Positions 1 through 9,400 of a DNA stretch of 64,000 nucleotides are shown here, one piece after another. This DNA is from Iodidimonas sp. SYSU 1G8 (GTDB lineage: Bacteria; Pseudomonadota; Alphaproteobacteria; SMXS01), in assembly GCF_039655775.1 (NCBI RefSeq), contig NZ_JBBYXJ010000001.1, positions 682,001-746,000 of the forward strand, in the 5' to 3' direction. The translations under genes were made by a program, and so were the position numbers. The notes under the pieces were generated by a model, which was given only the letters and a program-made list of their open reading frames with translations, ran no database searches and was not told the origin of the DNA. Within the stretch, counting starts at the first letter, position 1, and every line of letters starts with the position of its first letter.

Positions 1-558
1 GCCGTGCCGGTCCCGCATCCGCAGCAACGTGACGGCGGCGAGATGGGCACCGGCGGACTCGCCGCCGATCGCCAGCCAGTCGGTACCGAATTCAGACCGC
101 GCATTGGCGACGAGCCAGCGCGCCGCCGCCTCGCAATCGTCGGGCGCGGCTGGATAGGGGTTCTCCGGCGCGAGGCGATAATTGACGCTGACCACCGCTA
201 GGCCGAGCCGGTCGGCGAAGTGCAGCAGCAACGGATCGTTCTGATCGTTGGCGCCATTCACCCAGCCGCCGCCATGGAAGTGCAGGTACACGCCCCGGGG
301 AGCGGCCGGCGCGACGATGCGCAGGCCCACCGGACCGCCCGGGCCCTCGATGTCCCGAACGACCGCGCGTTCGGTTTTCGGCCGGGCCGCGAACACTCCT
401 TCGCCGCGGGCCCGCGCGTCGCGCATCACCTGAGGCGGGACCGTGTCGATGGGCGGTGCGTTCTCGAAGACCTTGTCGATCCGCGCATTGATCGCTCTTG
501 TTTCCTCGTCGATGGCGCTGTCCTCGAACACCGCCGGATCAAACCCCGAGCCCGTCAT
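1..558 (-). CDS. Alpha/beta hydrolase, HSL-type (partial, C-terminus outside window)
   Basis: The reading frame is open from an ATG at 558 to the window edge, giving 186 codons with no stop, so the C-terminal part lies beyond position 1. The translation holds the hormone-sensitive-lipase family signature: the oxyanion-hole motif HFHGGGW near residue 108, the stretch [15 protein letters not shown] near residues 141-155, and the nucleophile elbow GGESAG near residue 165. Members hydrolyse carboxyl esters in the cytoplasm; the substrate cannot be read from sequence. A strong ribosome site (GGGAGGATTCC) precedes the ATG. The gene is divergent from the hydrolase at 636, with 77 bases between them. 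The catalytic Asp and His lie off the window. Confidence 0.85.
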   Translation of the reverse strand, partial: MTGSGFDPAVFEDSAIDEETRAINARIDKVFENAPPIDTVPPQVMRDARARGEGVFAARPKTERAVVRDIEGPGGPVGLRIVAPAAPRGVYLHFHGGGWVNGANDQNDPLLLHFADRLGLAVVSVNYRLAPENPYPAAPDDCEAAARWLVANARSEFGTDWLAIGGESAGAHLAAVTLLRMRDRHG

Positions 559-635
559 GGAATCCTCCCTAGCCGCTTGATCCATCATCATGCCTGGCGC
601 ACGCTCCGGCGCAAGAAGACCGATGGGAGACATCC

Positions 636-1442
636 ATGCCCTATGCCAAGGCGGGCGACCTGAACCTTTATTACGAGATGGCGGGCGAGGGGCCGCGCCT
701 GCTGTTCATCAGCGGCACGGGCGGCGACCTGCGCAATCCCCTGGGGCCGTTCCAGTCGCCGCTCGCCAGGCGGTTCAGCTTGTTGTCCTACGACCAGCGC
801 GGCCTCGGGCAGTCGGACAAGCCGGACGTCGCCTACAGCATGGCCGACTATGCCGACGACGCCGCGCGGCTGCTCGATGCTGTCGGCTGGGATCGCTGCC
901 ACGTGCTGGGCTATTCCTTCGGCGGCATGGTGGCGCAGGAATTGGCGATCCGGCACCCGGACCGACTGCAACGCCTCGTTCTGTGCGTCAGCGCGCCGGG
1001 CGGCGCGGGCGGCGCCTCCTATCCGCTGCACGAACTCGCCGGACTCGGCCCCGACGACAAGGCGCGCGCCTCGATAAGGCTTGGCGATCTGCGGCGGACG
1101 TCTGAATGGGAAGCCGCCCACGCGACCGAAATGGCGTCCTTCATCGACCAGGCCAAGGCCGCCGAGAATGCCTTCAGCCATGAGCCGGACTGGGCGATGG
1201 GACGGCGGCGCCAGCTTGAGGCGCGGGCGGGACACGACACGTTCGCGCGCTTGGACCAGATCACCGCGCCGACGCTGATCTGCGCCGGCCGGTACGATGG
1301 TATCGCCCCGGTCGCGGCGCAGGAAGCCATGACGCGGCGCATTCCCGGCGCCGAATTGCGCGTGTTCGACGGCGGGCACCTGTTCGTCATGCAGGACCGG
1401 TCGGCCTATCCCGCGATCACCGAATGGCTGACTCGGCCCTGA
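636..1442 (+). CDS. Alpha/beta fold hydrolase (268 aa)
   Basis: Small cytoplasmic alpha/beta hydrolase without a signal peptide. It has the DQRG turn at residues 53-56, the nucleophile elbow GYSFGG with Ser94, a probable catalytic Asp221 (AGRYDG) and His248 (DGGHLF), so the triad is complete. This single-domain architecture is shared by esterases, lactonases and dehalogenases, and the substrate is not predictable. The ATG at 636 follows a GGGAGA ribosome site. It is divergent from the HSL-type hydrolase and convergent with the SDR gene, whose stop lies only a few bases away. The neighbourhood suggests catabolism of small organic compounds, but this is inference. Confidence 0.85.
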   Translation: MPYAKAGDLNLYYEMAGEGPRLLFISGTGGDLRNPLGPFQSPLARRFSLLSYDQRGLGQSDKPDVAYSMADYADDAARLLDAVGWDRCHVLGYSFGGMVAQELAIRHPDRLQRLVLCVSAPGGAGGASYPLHELAGLGPDDKARASIRLGDLRRTSEWEAAHATEMASFIDQAKAAENAFSHEPDWAMGRRRQLEARAGHDTFARLDQITAPTLICAGRYDGIAPVAAQEAMTRRIPGAELRVFDGGHLFVMQDRSAYPAITEWLTRP

Positions 1443-1446
1443 CGGC

Positions 1447-2274
1447 CTATTTCGGAAAAGCCTCTGTCTTGTCGAGCGCCGCGCTCATTTCCTGGTAGCG
1501 ACCATCGACCAGACCGCGAATGTAGTCGTGGGTGAAGACGTAGAAATCCCCGGCCTTGATCCCTTCGACGGTCATGCGCCCGACGATGGCCGGGTCCATG
1601 CCCAGTTCCTGGATGAGTTTGCGCGACTCCTCGTTGGACTCGCCGCGCGCGCCAAATTCCGGCGGCCGGTCGCGCTCGATATCCCAGATGTCCGTCGCGA
1701 CCGGGCCGGGGCAGAGCAGGGTGACCGCGACGTCGTTCGCGGCGTAGTCGGCGCGGATGGCATCGGCGAAGCCCAGCACGGCATGCTTGGACGCGGCATA
1801 GACCGGCATGCTGCCATAGGGTGTCATGCCCACGCTCTGTTCGGAGCCGGTGATGACGATATGCGACGGCGTACCCTGGGCGAGGAAACGCTTCACGAAA
1901 ACCGAGCAGGCGAGATAGACGCCCCTGACATTGAGACCCATGAGCCAGTCCCAGTCATTGTCGTCGATCTTGTGCATCTCGCCGCGAAAACCGACACCGG
2001 CATTGGCCACGAGAATGTCGACGCGGCCGAATTCCCGGAATGCCAGATCGGCAAGCGCCTCGACGGCGTCCCGCTTGGCGGCATCGCTGCCGACGCCGAG
2101 GACGCGGACACCGAATTCCTCCGCCAGCGCCCTGGCGGCGCGCTCCGATTTATCGGCGTGCAGCCCGCTGAGGACGAGATGCGTGCCCTCGGCCGCCAGC
2201 GCGCGGGCGATGCCCAGCCCGATGCCGCTATTGCCGCCGGTAATGACGGCGACCTTGTCCTTCAAATCCTTCAT
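1447..2274 (-). CDS. Short-chain dehydrogenase/reductase (SDR family)
   Basis: A 275-residue classical SDR. The nucleotide-binding motif TGGNSGIG is at residues 12-19, NAG at 91-93, and the catalytic YxxxK is Tyr159-Lys163, with Ser143 as the likely third residue. It would oxidise or reduce an alcohol/carbonyl substrate with NAD(P)(H) in the cytoplasm; the substrate is unknown. The frame extends upstream to 2391, but the ATG at 2274 starts right at the conserved MKDLKDKVAVITGG N-terminus and follows a good GGGGAGG site, so it is preferred. It is divergent from the pcp-like gene, with about 100 bases between them for both promoters. Confidence 0.9.
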   Translation of the reverse strand: MKDLKDKVAVITGGNSGIGLGIARALAAEGTHLVLSGLHADKSERAARALAEEFGVRVLGVGSDAAKRDAVEALADLAFREFGRVDILVANAGVGFRGEMHKIDDNDWDWLMGLNVRGVYLACSVFVKRFLAQGTPSHIVITGSEQSVGMTPYGSMPVYAASKHAVLGFADAIRADYAANDVAVTLLCPGPVATDIWDIERDRPPEFGARGESNEESRKLIQELGMDPAIVGRMTVEGIKAGDFYVFTHDYIRGLVDGRYQEMSAALDKTEAFPK

Positions 2275-2377
2275 CGAAACCTCCCCTTTGTTCCGGATAG
2301 GATAGCCAGCAGGTTCGGTGCTGCCTATGGGGATGTGCCGTTTGACGCGGGCGCATGCCCGTTCGTAAGCTGTTCGG

Positions 2378-2947
2378 ATGCCGGAACACACGCGATGCGT
2401 CCTGTTGATGACCGGGTTCGAGCCGTTCGGACGCTACCGCATCAATTCAAGCTGGGAAGCCGTAAGACTGGCCGCCGCACGCCTTGGGCCTGGCGTCGTG
2501 GTGGCGCGTCTTCCGGTCGACCGCCGGCGCGCCGCCGCGGAACTCCACCGTCTTCTGGAACTGCACAACCCGCACGCCTGTCTGCTGACGGGGCTGGCGG
2601 GCACCAGGCTGGTGCGGGTGGAGAGTGTGGCCCGGCGCCCGCGTGCTCTGGCCGGACCGGATGATGCGGTATGGCTGCGCGGGCAGTGGCCGGTCGCGGA
2701 ACTGGCCCTGCCGCTGCGGCGGAGGAAGCTTCCCGTGAAGATTTCACTGAATGCAGGAAAATATGTCTGCGACAGCACTTACTGGGCGCTGTTGAAGTTC
2801 CGCCAGAGGCGGGGGTGGCCGGCCAAGGCCTCCTTCCTGCACGTTCCACCGCTATCGCGGCGGTTTACCGCTCGGGTTCTGGGAGAGGCGGTCGCTGACG
2901 TGGCGAGGCGGTATCTCAATTCCAGAGATTGGGAAACAGGCCGATGA
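2378..2947 (+). CDS. pcp: Pyrrolidone-carboxylate peptidase (peptidase C15)
   Basis: A 189-residue protein matching the pyroglutamyl peptidase I family, which removes N-terminal pyroglutamate from peptides in the cytoplasm. The family N-terminal motif TGFEPFG is at residues 12-18. The catalytic set appears intact: Glu82 (RVESV), Cys131 (AGKYVCDSTYW) and His155 (FLHVPP). The sequence is more divergent and more arginine-rich than typical Pcp proteins, so substrate range may differ. Its 3' end overlaps the small membrane protein gene on the other strand by 32 bases. An internal ATG at 2408 would still keep the first motif, but 2378 is the longer reasonable start. Confidence 0.8.
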   Translation: MPEHTRCVLLMTGFEPFGRYRINSSWEAVRLAAARLGPGVVVARLPVDRRRAAAELHRLLELHNPHACLLTGLAGTRLVRVESVARRPRALAGPDDAVWLRGQWPVAELALPLRRRKLPVKISLNAGKYVCDSTYWALLKFRQRRGWPAKASFLHVPPLSRRFTARVLGEAVADVARRYLNSRDWETGR

Positions 2948-3062
2948 GGCCCGCCAGAATCAGATAGATCGCGATAACGTAATTGAGAATCTTTGGCGCG
3001 ATCAGGATGACGATGCCGGCGATGAGCGCGATGAGCGGCTGGATGTAGACGGTGTCCACCAT
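2916..3062 (-). CDS. Small membrane protein, DUF3096-like (48 aa)
   Basis: A very short gene encoding two hydrophobic segments, roughly residues 8-22 and 27-44, separated by a short turn PKILNY. This arrangement fits the DUF3096 family of about 50-residue inner-membrane proteins of unknown function. The ATG at 3062 is preceded by a good GGGAGA site; the longer frame reaching to 3419 is non-coding in style and overlaps the antiporter start, so it was not used. Its end overlaps pcp convergently by 32 bases. It is divergent from the antiporter gene. Confidence 0.75.
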   Translation of the reverse strand: MVDTVYIQPLIALIAGIVILIAPKILNYVIAIYLILAGLIGLFPNLWN

Positions 3063-3236
3063 GTGTCTCCCTCTGGAAGCGGCGCCGATCCCGGTAAACG
3101 CCGCCCCGATGGCGTGGTTCCGGCAACACCGGAAAGGCGGGCGACGGAATGTCTGGCGTGCGGTTGCCGGACTTGATCGGGCGGCGGAAGCTGCGCACTC
3201 TTTCCATCCCGCTACCTTCTCGAGTCCCCGCGTTCC

Positions 3237-5057
3237 ATGGCCACAGAATCCCACGGTATCGACCTTTTGCACGTCGTCGCGCTGCTGGGTGCCGGGGTCG
3301 TCGCCGTGCCCATCTTCCGCAAGCTCGGGCTGGGCTCGGTCCTGGGCTATTTCGCGGCTGGCCTCGCCATCGGACCGTTCGGTCTCGGACTGTTCTCGGA
3401 CACGGGCACGATCCTGCATGTAGCCGAGTTCGGCATCATCATGCTGCTGTTCATCATCGGACTGGAAATGCAGCCGTCCCGGCTGTGGACGCTGCGGCGG
3501 GAAATCTTTGGGCTCGGCGTCGCCCAGGTCGTCGTGTGCGGCGGACTGCTGACCATCGCGGGGATTGCGGCGGGGCTGACGCCGGCCATCGCCTTCGTCG
3601 CGGGCATGGGTTTCGTGCTGTCGTCCACGGCGGTGGTCATGCAGATGCTCGACGAGCGGGGCGAGACCTCGACCGCGCAGGGACAGCGCGCCGTGTCCAT
3701 CCTGCTGCTCGAGGATCTGGCGATCGTGCCGCTGCTCGCCATCGTCGCCTTCATCGCGCCCGCGGCGGCCGGCGAAACCCAGTCACGCTGGATCTCCGTC
3801 GGGATTGGGCTCGGCGCCATCATCGGCCTGATCGCGGCCGGGCGATGGCTGCTGAACCCGCTGTTCCGTATCCTGGCCTCGGCACGGGCGCGCGAGGTGA
3901 TGACGGCGGCGGCGTTGCTGGTGGTCCTCGGCGCGGCGCTGCTGATGCAGCTCGGCGGCCTGTCCATGGCCATGGGCGCCTTCCTCGCCGGGGTGCTGCT
4001 GTCGGAATCCACGTTCCGGCATCAACTGGAGGCGGATATCGAGCCGTTCCGCGGCATCCTGCTCGGTCTGTTCTTTCTTGCCGTCGGCATGTCGCTCAAC
4101 CTGACCGTCATCGCGCAGGACTGGCCGACCATCCTGATCGCGGTCGCCGCCTTCATTGGCATCAAGGGCGTCGGTATCTACGCGGTCGCCCGTCTCTTCG
4201 GGGGCGGCAATCGGGAAGCGCTGGAACGGGTGACCCTGTTCGCCCAAGGCGGCGAGTTCGCGTTCGTCCTCTATTCCGCCGCCGCGGCGAACGGAATCAT
4301 GGATGGCCGCGTCAATGCGATCTTCACCGCGACCGTTATCATCTCCATGGCGCTTACGCCCCTGACCGCCTCGCTGACCCGCCGCCTGATGCCCAAACCG
4401 CAACCGTCGCTGGAGGGGATCGAGGAGGCGGACGGGCTGGAAGGGGCCGTGCTCATCATCGGCTTCGGGCGCTTTGGCCAAACAGCGAGCCAGCCCTTGC
4501 TGGCGCGCGGCTTCGACGTCTCGATCATCGAGAACAGCGTGTCCATGATCCGGGCCGCGGAACGGTTCGGCTTCAAGGTCTATTATGGCGACGGCACCCG
4601 GCTCGATATCCTGCACGCCTCGGGCGCGGCGACGGCGGAGGCGATTCTCGTGTGCATCGACGACAAGGCCGCCGCGACCCGTATCGCCGAATTGATCCGG
4701 TGGGAGTTTCCCATGGCGCGGCTGTACGTGCGTGCCTATGACCGTGGCCACGCGCTGGATCTCATCCAGGTCGGTGTCGACTATCAGTTGCGCGAAACCT
4801 TCGAATCCGCCCTGCGGTTCGGCGAGGCAGTACTGGAAGGGCTGGGCGTGCCCCAGGAGGATGTGGCCGACATCAGCGAGGATGTCCGGCGGCGCGACCA
4901 GGAGCGTCTGGAACTGCAGATCGCGGGCGGTCCGCAAGCCGGGACAGGTCTGGTGCGCAACAACGCACCGGTGCCGGCACCACTGACGGTACCGAAGCGG
5001 ACAGGCAAGGTGTTCGGCGACGTGCCGGCGGAGGAGGGTGGCCTGGCGGATACCTGA
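3237..5057 (+). CDS. CPA2-family monovalent cation:proton antiporter with RCK (TrkA-N) domain
   Basis: A 606-residue inner-membrane protein. Residues 1 to about 385 form the hydrophobic Na+/H+ exchanger domain, including LLFIIGLEMQPSRLW near residue 70 and the ALERVTLFAQGGEFAFVL region near 320-340. A cytoplasmic regulatory RCK domain starts near residue 403 with the nucleotide-binding loop GFGRFGQ. This is the layout of KefB/KefC/YbaL-type K+ efflux antiporters, which exchange K+ or Na+ for protons under control of a bound nucleotide. The Kef glutathione site cannot be confirmed by eye, so no Kef symbol is given. There is no clear ribosome site at 3237. The gene is monocistronic, followed by an inverted repeat and tRNA-Ser. 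Confidence 0.88.
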   Translation: MATESHGIDLLHVVALLGAGVVAVPIFRKLGLGSVLGYFAAGLAIGPFGLGLFSDTGTILHVAEFGIIMLLFIIGLEMQPSRLWTLRREIFGLGVAQVVVCGGLLTIAGIAAGLTPAIAFVAGMGFVLSSTAVVMQMLDERGETSTAQGQRAVSILLLEDLAIVPLLAIVAFIAPAAAGETQSRWISVGIGLGAIIGLIAAGRWLLNPLFRILASARAREVMTAAALLVVLGAALLMQLGGLSMAMGAFLAGVLLSESTFRHQLEADIEPFRGILLGLFFLAVGMSLNLTVIAQDWPTILIAVAAFIGIKGVGIYAVARLFGGGNREALERVTLFAQGGEFAFVLYSAAAANGIMDGRVNAIFTATVIISMALTPLTASLTRRLMPKPQPSLEGIEEADGLEGAVLIIGFGRFGQTASQPLLARGFDVSIIENSVSMIRAAERFGFKVYYGDGTRLDILHASGAATAEAILVCIDDKAAATRIAELIRWEFPMARLYVRAYDRGHALDLIQVGVDYQLRETFESALRFGEAVLEGLGVPQEDVADISEDVRRRDQERLELQIAGGPQAGTGLVRNNAPVPAPLTVPKRTGKVFGDVPAEEGGLADT

Positions 5058-5069
5058 CCCGTTGGGAAA

Positions 5070-5116
5070 ATAGGCGGCCCGGTCGCTTGGGGGGCGTTAA
5101 GTCCGGAACCGCCTAT
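5070..5116. repeat. Inverted repeat downstream of the antiporter gene
   Basis: ATAGGCGG at 5070-5077 pairs perfectly with CCGCCTAT at 5109-5116, and the CCGG at 5079-5082 can pair with CCGG at 5103-5106. The element begins 12 bases after the antiporter stop. There is no U-tract after it, so it is not a classical intrinsic terminator; it may stabilise the mRNA 3' end. Confidence 0.4.
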
Positions 5117-5184
5117 CTCTCCCCCCGGAGTTTCTGTTACGCCCGACGGCGCCATTTGGATCCCCGCCGATCGCGTCCCGGAAA

Positions 5185-5213
5185 TTGCGCGCCCGTGCGG
5201 AACACGCTAGAAC
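5185..5213 (+). promoter_or_regulatory. Probable sigma-70 promoter of tRNA-Ser
   Basis: TTGCGC (5185-5190), a 17-base spacer, then TAGAAC (5208-5213). The -10 box ends 9 bases before the mature tRNA 5' end at 5223, as expected for a tRNA promoter. Confidence 0.55.
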
Positions 5214-5222
5214 GTCGCCAAC

Positions 5223-5312
5223 GGATGAGTGGCCGAGCGGTTGAAGGCACCGGTCTTGAAAACCGGCGTGGGTGCAAGCTCACCGTGGGTTCGAATCCCA
5301 CCTCATCCGCCA
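5223..5312 (+). tRNA. tRNA-Ser (anticodon UGA)
   Basis: A 90-base class II tRNA with the CCA end encoded (5310-5312). The acceptor GGATGAG (5223-5229) pairs with CTCATCC (5302-5308). The anticodon stem CCGGT/ACCGG closes the loop CTTGAAA with TGA at 5257-5259. The T-arm GGTTCGAATCC is present, and a long variable arm lies between 5267 and about 5285, as required for serine tRNAs. It reads UCA and wobble-related serine codons. Confidence 0.97.
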
Positions 5313-5455
5313 GCTCCCAAAACATGCGGCCCAACGAGACGTCGATCGCGGCGACGGAGTAGGGTCACGCCGTGCCCAGCATTATCATGGGTTAATACGT
5401 CTCTGGTTGACCCCCTATATTATTCACGCGGGCATAATATTTTGGGGGCTTGGGC

Positions 5456-5692
5456 ATGGCGCGTCTGCGGGCGAAGAAGGCTGAACTGACGCGGCGACAG
5501 ATCGAGTGTCTGGAATGGGTGGCACTGGGCAAGAGTTCGTCCGATATCGGATCGATACTCGGCATCTCGCCGATGACTGTGGATGAGCACGTCAAGCTGG
5601 CCTGCGACCGCCTGGGCGTAAGGACGCGTATCCAGGCGGCAATCCTCTATCAGGACACGGCCATTCGAGAACCGGCGTCGCGACGGTCATGA
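5456..5692 (+). CDS. Solitary LuxR/GerE-type helix-turn-helix protein (78 aa)
   Basis: The whole protein is one LuxR-type DNA-binding domain: LTRRQIECLEWVALGKSS followed by the recognition helix region ISPMTVDEHV and the family ending LGVRTRIQAAI. No receiver or autoinducer-binding domain precedes it, which makes it a stand-alone regulator, or the remnant of a larger one. In-frame TTG (5450) and ATG (5456) starts exist; the ATG is preferred, with the G-rich run at 5443-5448 as the ribosome site. The region just upstream is locally AT-rich. Its proximity to the giant repeat-protein locus suggests, but does not show, a regulatory link. Confidence 0.82.
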   Translation: MARLRAKKAELTRRQIECLEWVALGKSSSDIGSILGISPMTVDEHVKLACDRLGVRTRIQAAILYQDTAIREPASRRS

Positions 5693-5729
5693 ACCCGGCT
5701 TGCTGAAATTGGCCTGCGATGCCGGGCCA

Positions 5730-6044
5730 TCACCGGCTATACAGCACACTATCCTGCGCGGGGCACTCCAGCGGAACCAGCTCGCCTTCGTCCGCCAGTC
5801 TGACGGTATAAAGCAGCTCATCCCTGAATCCCGCGATCGCGGCGGCGCTTTCATTGCCCGGGCCGGGCAGGTGTGCCGGCAACGCCCATCGCTCGGCCGC
5901 GAGGCGTGCCGCTGCCGCACTGCGGGCGTTCACGATCACTTTTCGCCAGATCCGCCGGTCCTGCCACCGCGGGTCGTCATCGCCCGTGCGGGGTTCGAGA
6001 ACCCATAAGCCCAGCTCGGGCTCGGCCGCGTTATTCGGCGTCAC
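5730..6044 (-). CDS. Hypothetical protein (104 aa), translationally coupled
   Basis: I do not recognise this family. The likely start is a GTG at 6044, placed 16 bases after an AGGAGGAAC ribosome site lying inside the preceding small gene, so the two genes overlap by 14 bases in different frames. The longer frame from 6071 lacks such a site. The product is soluble in appearance, Trp- and Arg-rich (RIWRKVIVNARSAAAARLAAERW), with an acidic C-terminal third. There is no signal peptide or membrane segment. It forms a two-gene unit with the 55-residue protein upstream and lies beyond the terminator of the giant repeat gene. Confidence 0.55.
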   Translation of the reverse strand: MTPNNAAEPELGLWVLEPRTGDDDPRWQDRRIWRKVIVNARSAAAARLAAERWALPAHLPGPGNESAAAIAGFRDELLYTVRLADEGELVPLECPAQDSVLYSR

Positions 6045-6198
6045 CGGTCCGTTCCTCCTGATTGGCCGCACGGGAATAGGTTATGGAAGCATTCGGATGG
6101 TCCGCCTTGACCGCCTTGGCCGCTTCGAGAGCATCCTCGGCATCCAGTGTCGTATGGGCGGATACCTCGTCGACGCGATAGCCTACGGTGTAAAGCAT
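6031..6198 (-). CDS. Hypothetical small protein (55 aa)
   Basis: An unrecognised small acidic protein. The ATG at 6198 has a textbook ribosome site (AGGAGAAACAG), which favours it over the longer frame from 6267. The N-terminal half contains MLYTVGYRVDEVSAHTTLD, and the middle is an alanine-rich helix (AEDALEAAKAVKAD). The phrase LLYTVRLAD in the next gene resembles MLYTVGYRVD here, so the pair may share a small fold; this is inference from a short match. It overlaps the downstream gene by 14 bases. Confidence 0.6.
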   Translation of the reverse strand: MLYTVGYRVDEVSAHTTLDAEDALEAAKAVKADHPNASITYSRAANQEERTGDAE

Positions 6199-6349
6199 CT
6201 GTTTCTCCTGATTACCTGAATTCGCGATCGCCCTTGTCGCCCTCGCTCCGTCGTCGTGGATAGGCAACGGGGATGTCGAAGTCTTGTTCCCTGACGGGTC
6301 TCACGGATGATCGCTGGCGCCGCGCCCTGGACGAGCAGTGCGGCGCAAG

Positions 6350-6378
6350 AAAAAGGGCCGGAGTGTGCCTCCGGCCCT
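6350..6378 (-). terminator. Intrinsic terminator of the giant repeat-protein gene
   Basis: A 10-bp perfect stem (6354-6363 with 6369-6378) and a 5-base loop, followed on the minus strand by a run of T (6350-6354). It lies 25 bases past the stop codon at 6403 and isolates the gene from the small genes downstream. Confidence 0.85.
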
Positions 6379-6402
6379 GTGGTAAAATACACGCGGCGAA
6401 GG

Positions 6403-9400
6403 TCAGTCGCCGGAGATGGCGCTGACCGCCGCGTTGCCGATGGCCGACGCGCCTACAGTGTTTCCGCGAACCGTGAACGAGCTCCCCGAGCTGGGGCCGT
6501 TGATGAGGCCGCCGCCGAGCCCGATACCCACCGAGACGTCGTCCGTGCTGGCGCTCACCGCGGAATCCGAGGTGACCTGAAGGTTGGACACCGAAGCACT
6601 GGGGTGCTGGAAGGTGCCGGTGGACAGAACAAGGCTGTTGAGGGCGTTGTTGGCCGTGGTCTCGGCGACGACCTGGTTGCCATTCACCGTAACGGCGCTG
6701 GTGTCCACACCCTGGGTTCCGGCGAGGCCATCGACACCGATGGAGGCGGCGATGACCTGGGAAGAGAGCGCCGCGGTCGTCGACTGGCTGTTCAGGACGG
6801 CATAATCCGCCCCGGTGACCGTGATGCCGGAGGCGGGATCGATGGTCGCACCCGCCGCGCTGCTTTCCTGCAGGCTGGCGTCGGCCGTGGTGCGCAGGGC
6901 GTTCAGGGCGGTATTGCCCGTCGTCTGGGCAGCGACCGAGTTGTCATCGACCGTGACGCTGCTGTCGAGGGCGCCGCCCACGATCTGCGAGCGGACAAAA
7001 TTGCTCGCGGCCGTGCTGGTCAGCACCGCGCCGACGACGATCGCCTGACGGTTGGCGACCTGTCCGGTGGCATCGCTCGAGGAACCCGCATCGAGCACCA
7101 GGCTGTTGGTCGAGGCAAAACCGGTCGAGCCGGCCTGAACGATATTGTCGCGCACGTCGACCGTATCGTTGACAAGGGGCGTGGTCGCATCGGTGCCCAC
7201 GTCCGCGGATACGCCAGTCGGGCCGACAAGCGTACTGATGTCGGTTTCGCCCAACTGCACGTTCAGCACCGAGAAATCGGCGTTCACGGTGTACGCCGAT
7301 CCGGCAAAGACCGGAGCCGCCGCCGGCGAGGCGCCGGTGATGGCCGCATCGGCGAGACCGTTGAGCCGGTTCGACGCCGTGCCGCCGGTGGCCAGAGACG
7401 AGAGCTGGTTGCCTGAAGCGGAGATGGATGCCGACCCCGCATCCGACATGGTGTCGGATGTCGCCTGAATGAAGGCGGCCGTCAGTGCGACCGTCGCGCT
7501 ACTGCCGGATGTCACGATCTGCTGCGAGATCACCGATGCGCTTGCCCCGGCGATATTGGCGTCAGCGTCCAGCGTGGCGGTGTTCGTGGCACTGTGAATG
7601 GTCGCCTGACCCAGCACCAGATTGTTGTCCACCGTCGCGCTGCCGCTCACGAACTGATTCAGATCGACGAGGACACTGTTCGAATCGACGATGATCAGCA
7701 ACGTGTCGTTCTGGGTCGAGGCAACGGCTTCGGCGCCCTGCACGTTCACCACCGCAAGATCGGCCACCACGGTCACGTCGGACGCGACCGCCGGATTGAT
7801 TGTGGCGGTCGGGCTCACGGTGCCGGTGCCGCTGGACAGGTTCGTGCCGGTCGCGGTCGCGCTATTGGTGGCACGGTTTGCCGTCGCGATCGCCGCCATG
7901 GCATTGCCGTCCGCGGCGAAGCTGCTGTCGGTCAGGACTTGCGGGTCCAGTTCGGCTTCCACGGCGATGGTGCTGCTGAGAACCTGGCTGATGATACTCG
8001 CGCCGCCATCATCGGTCTGCTGCAGGTTTGCGACGAAGCCAGACACATTGTTCGTGGTGAAGTCAATGGTCGCCGCATTGGCAACGTCATTGCCGCGCGC
8101 CTCGGAAACGAGAAGGTTTCCGCTGGCCGACAGGGCGGAACTCGAGATGAACGCTACATCGGAAGCATCGGCGTAGACCGAGGCGGCGTTGATGAACGAA
8201 TCCACGTCAAGCGCATTGAGTTGATAGGATCCGATCCCGAATGCCAGATCTTCGACGGTCAGTTCGACATTGGCCGCCACATCGAGGACTTCGATGGATG
8301 GCGCCGCCGTCACGAGTTCTTCGTAGGTGGTGCCCGTGACGCTCAGCACATTGGTGGCATTGTTGACGCGGGCGAGAGTGCGCACGCTGTTGCCGTCGGC
8401 GCTTACCTGAGATCCCGAGACGCTGGTATCGATGCCCGATACCGAGGACACAACAGCAATGGCATCGGCCGTGGCGCTGATCGGGCCAGTGCCGCCATCG
8501 TCCTCGCTGCCCCGCTGATGGTTGGCGATGATGGCGAGCGGACCATTGGTGGCCGTCGCCGAACCGGCATCGGTCAGATCGAAGGTGCCGACATCAAGCG
8601 TCAGGCTGTTGGCGGCGTCATTGCCCAGCGACAGCGCAGAGAGGCTGTTGCCGTTCGTCTGCACCACGCTGTCCGCCAGGGCGCCGCCCACGGCGTCCAT
8701 GGTGGTCGACACCACCACGCCAGTCAGGTCAACGCTCAGACCCGTGGCGCGAAGGCCGCCGAATTCCTGGCTGTTGAGCAACCCGGTCTCGGCGCGCATT
8801 AGCGTATTGCCGGCCGTTACCGTGCCGACCGTCGCATAGCCCATCTCGATGGCGTTCACGTCGCTGCCGGTCACCACGTCCACGACCGTCTGGGTCTGGG
8901 CCGTGACGGACACGGTGCTTGCGGCGTTGTTGATACGGCCCGAGGCAAGTACCGTGTTGCCGTTGGTCTCGGCGTTGACTTCGGTAATCGTGGCCGCGCC
9001 GGCCGCCACGCTGGTCAAAATCCCGCCGCTGACATCCACCTCGATGCTGCCGGAGAAACCGCTGGTGCCGCCATCCTCGTTCCAGAAGGTCTGGGTGTTG
9101 ACGAGGGTGGAGGTAGCATCGAGCGTCACGGCGCCGACCGACAGCAGATTGCTGCCCTGGTTCCCGGTGACAGCGCCGGTCACCGCGTTGCCACTGGCGC
9201 TGACATCGGTCTGCGTCACCGTCGCGGTCGCCGCGGTGCTGCCGACACGGACCTCGACGAGGTTGCCCGAAACGGTGGCCGAGAGCGGCACGTCGCCCAG
9301 CGCGTCGGCGCTGATGTCCTCAATGCTCTGGTCGTTCACCAGCACGAAGCCGCCCTGGACAACCGTGTCCGGAAGTCCGTCCGGCGCGGCGTTGGGGATC

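Noticed and set aside
3149-4741. 530-codon alternate frame overlapping the antiporter
   Set aside because: The antiporter frame has a full transporter and RCK domain; the alternate frame is Arg-rich without motifs.
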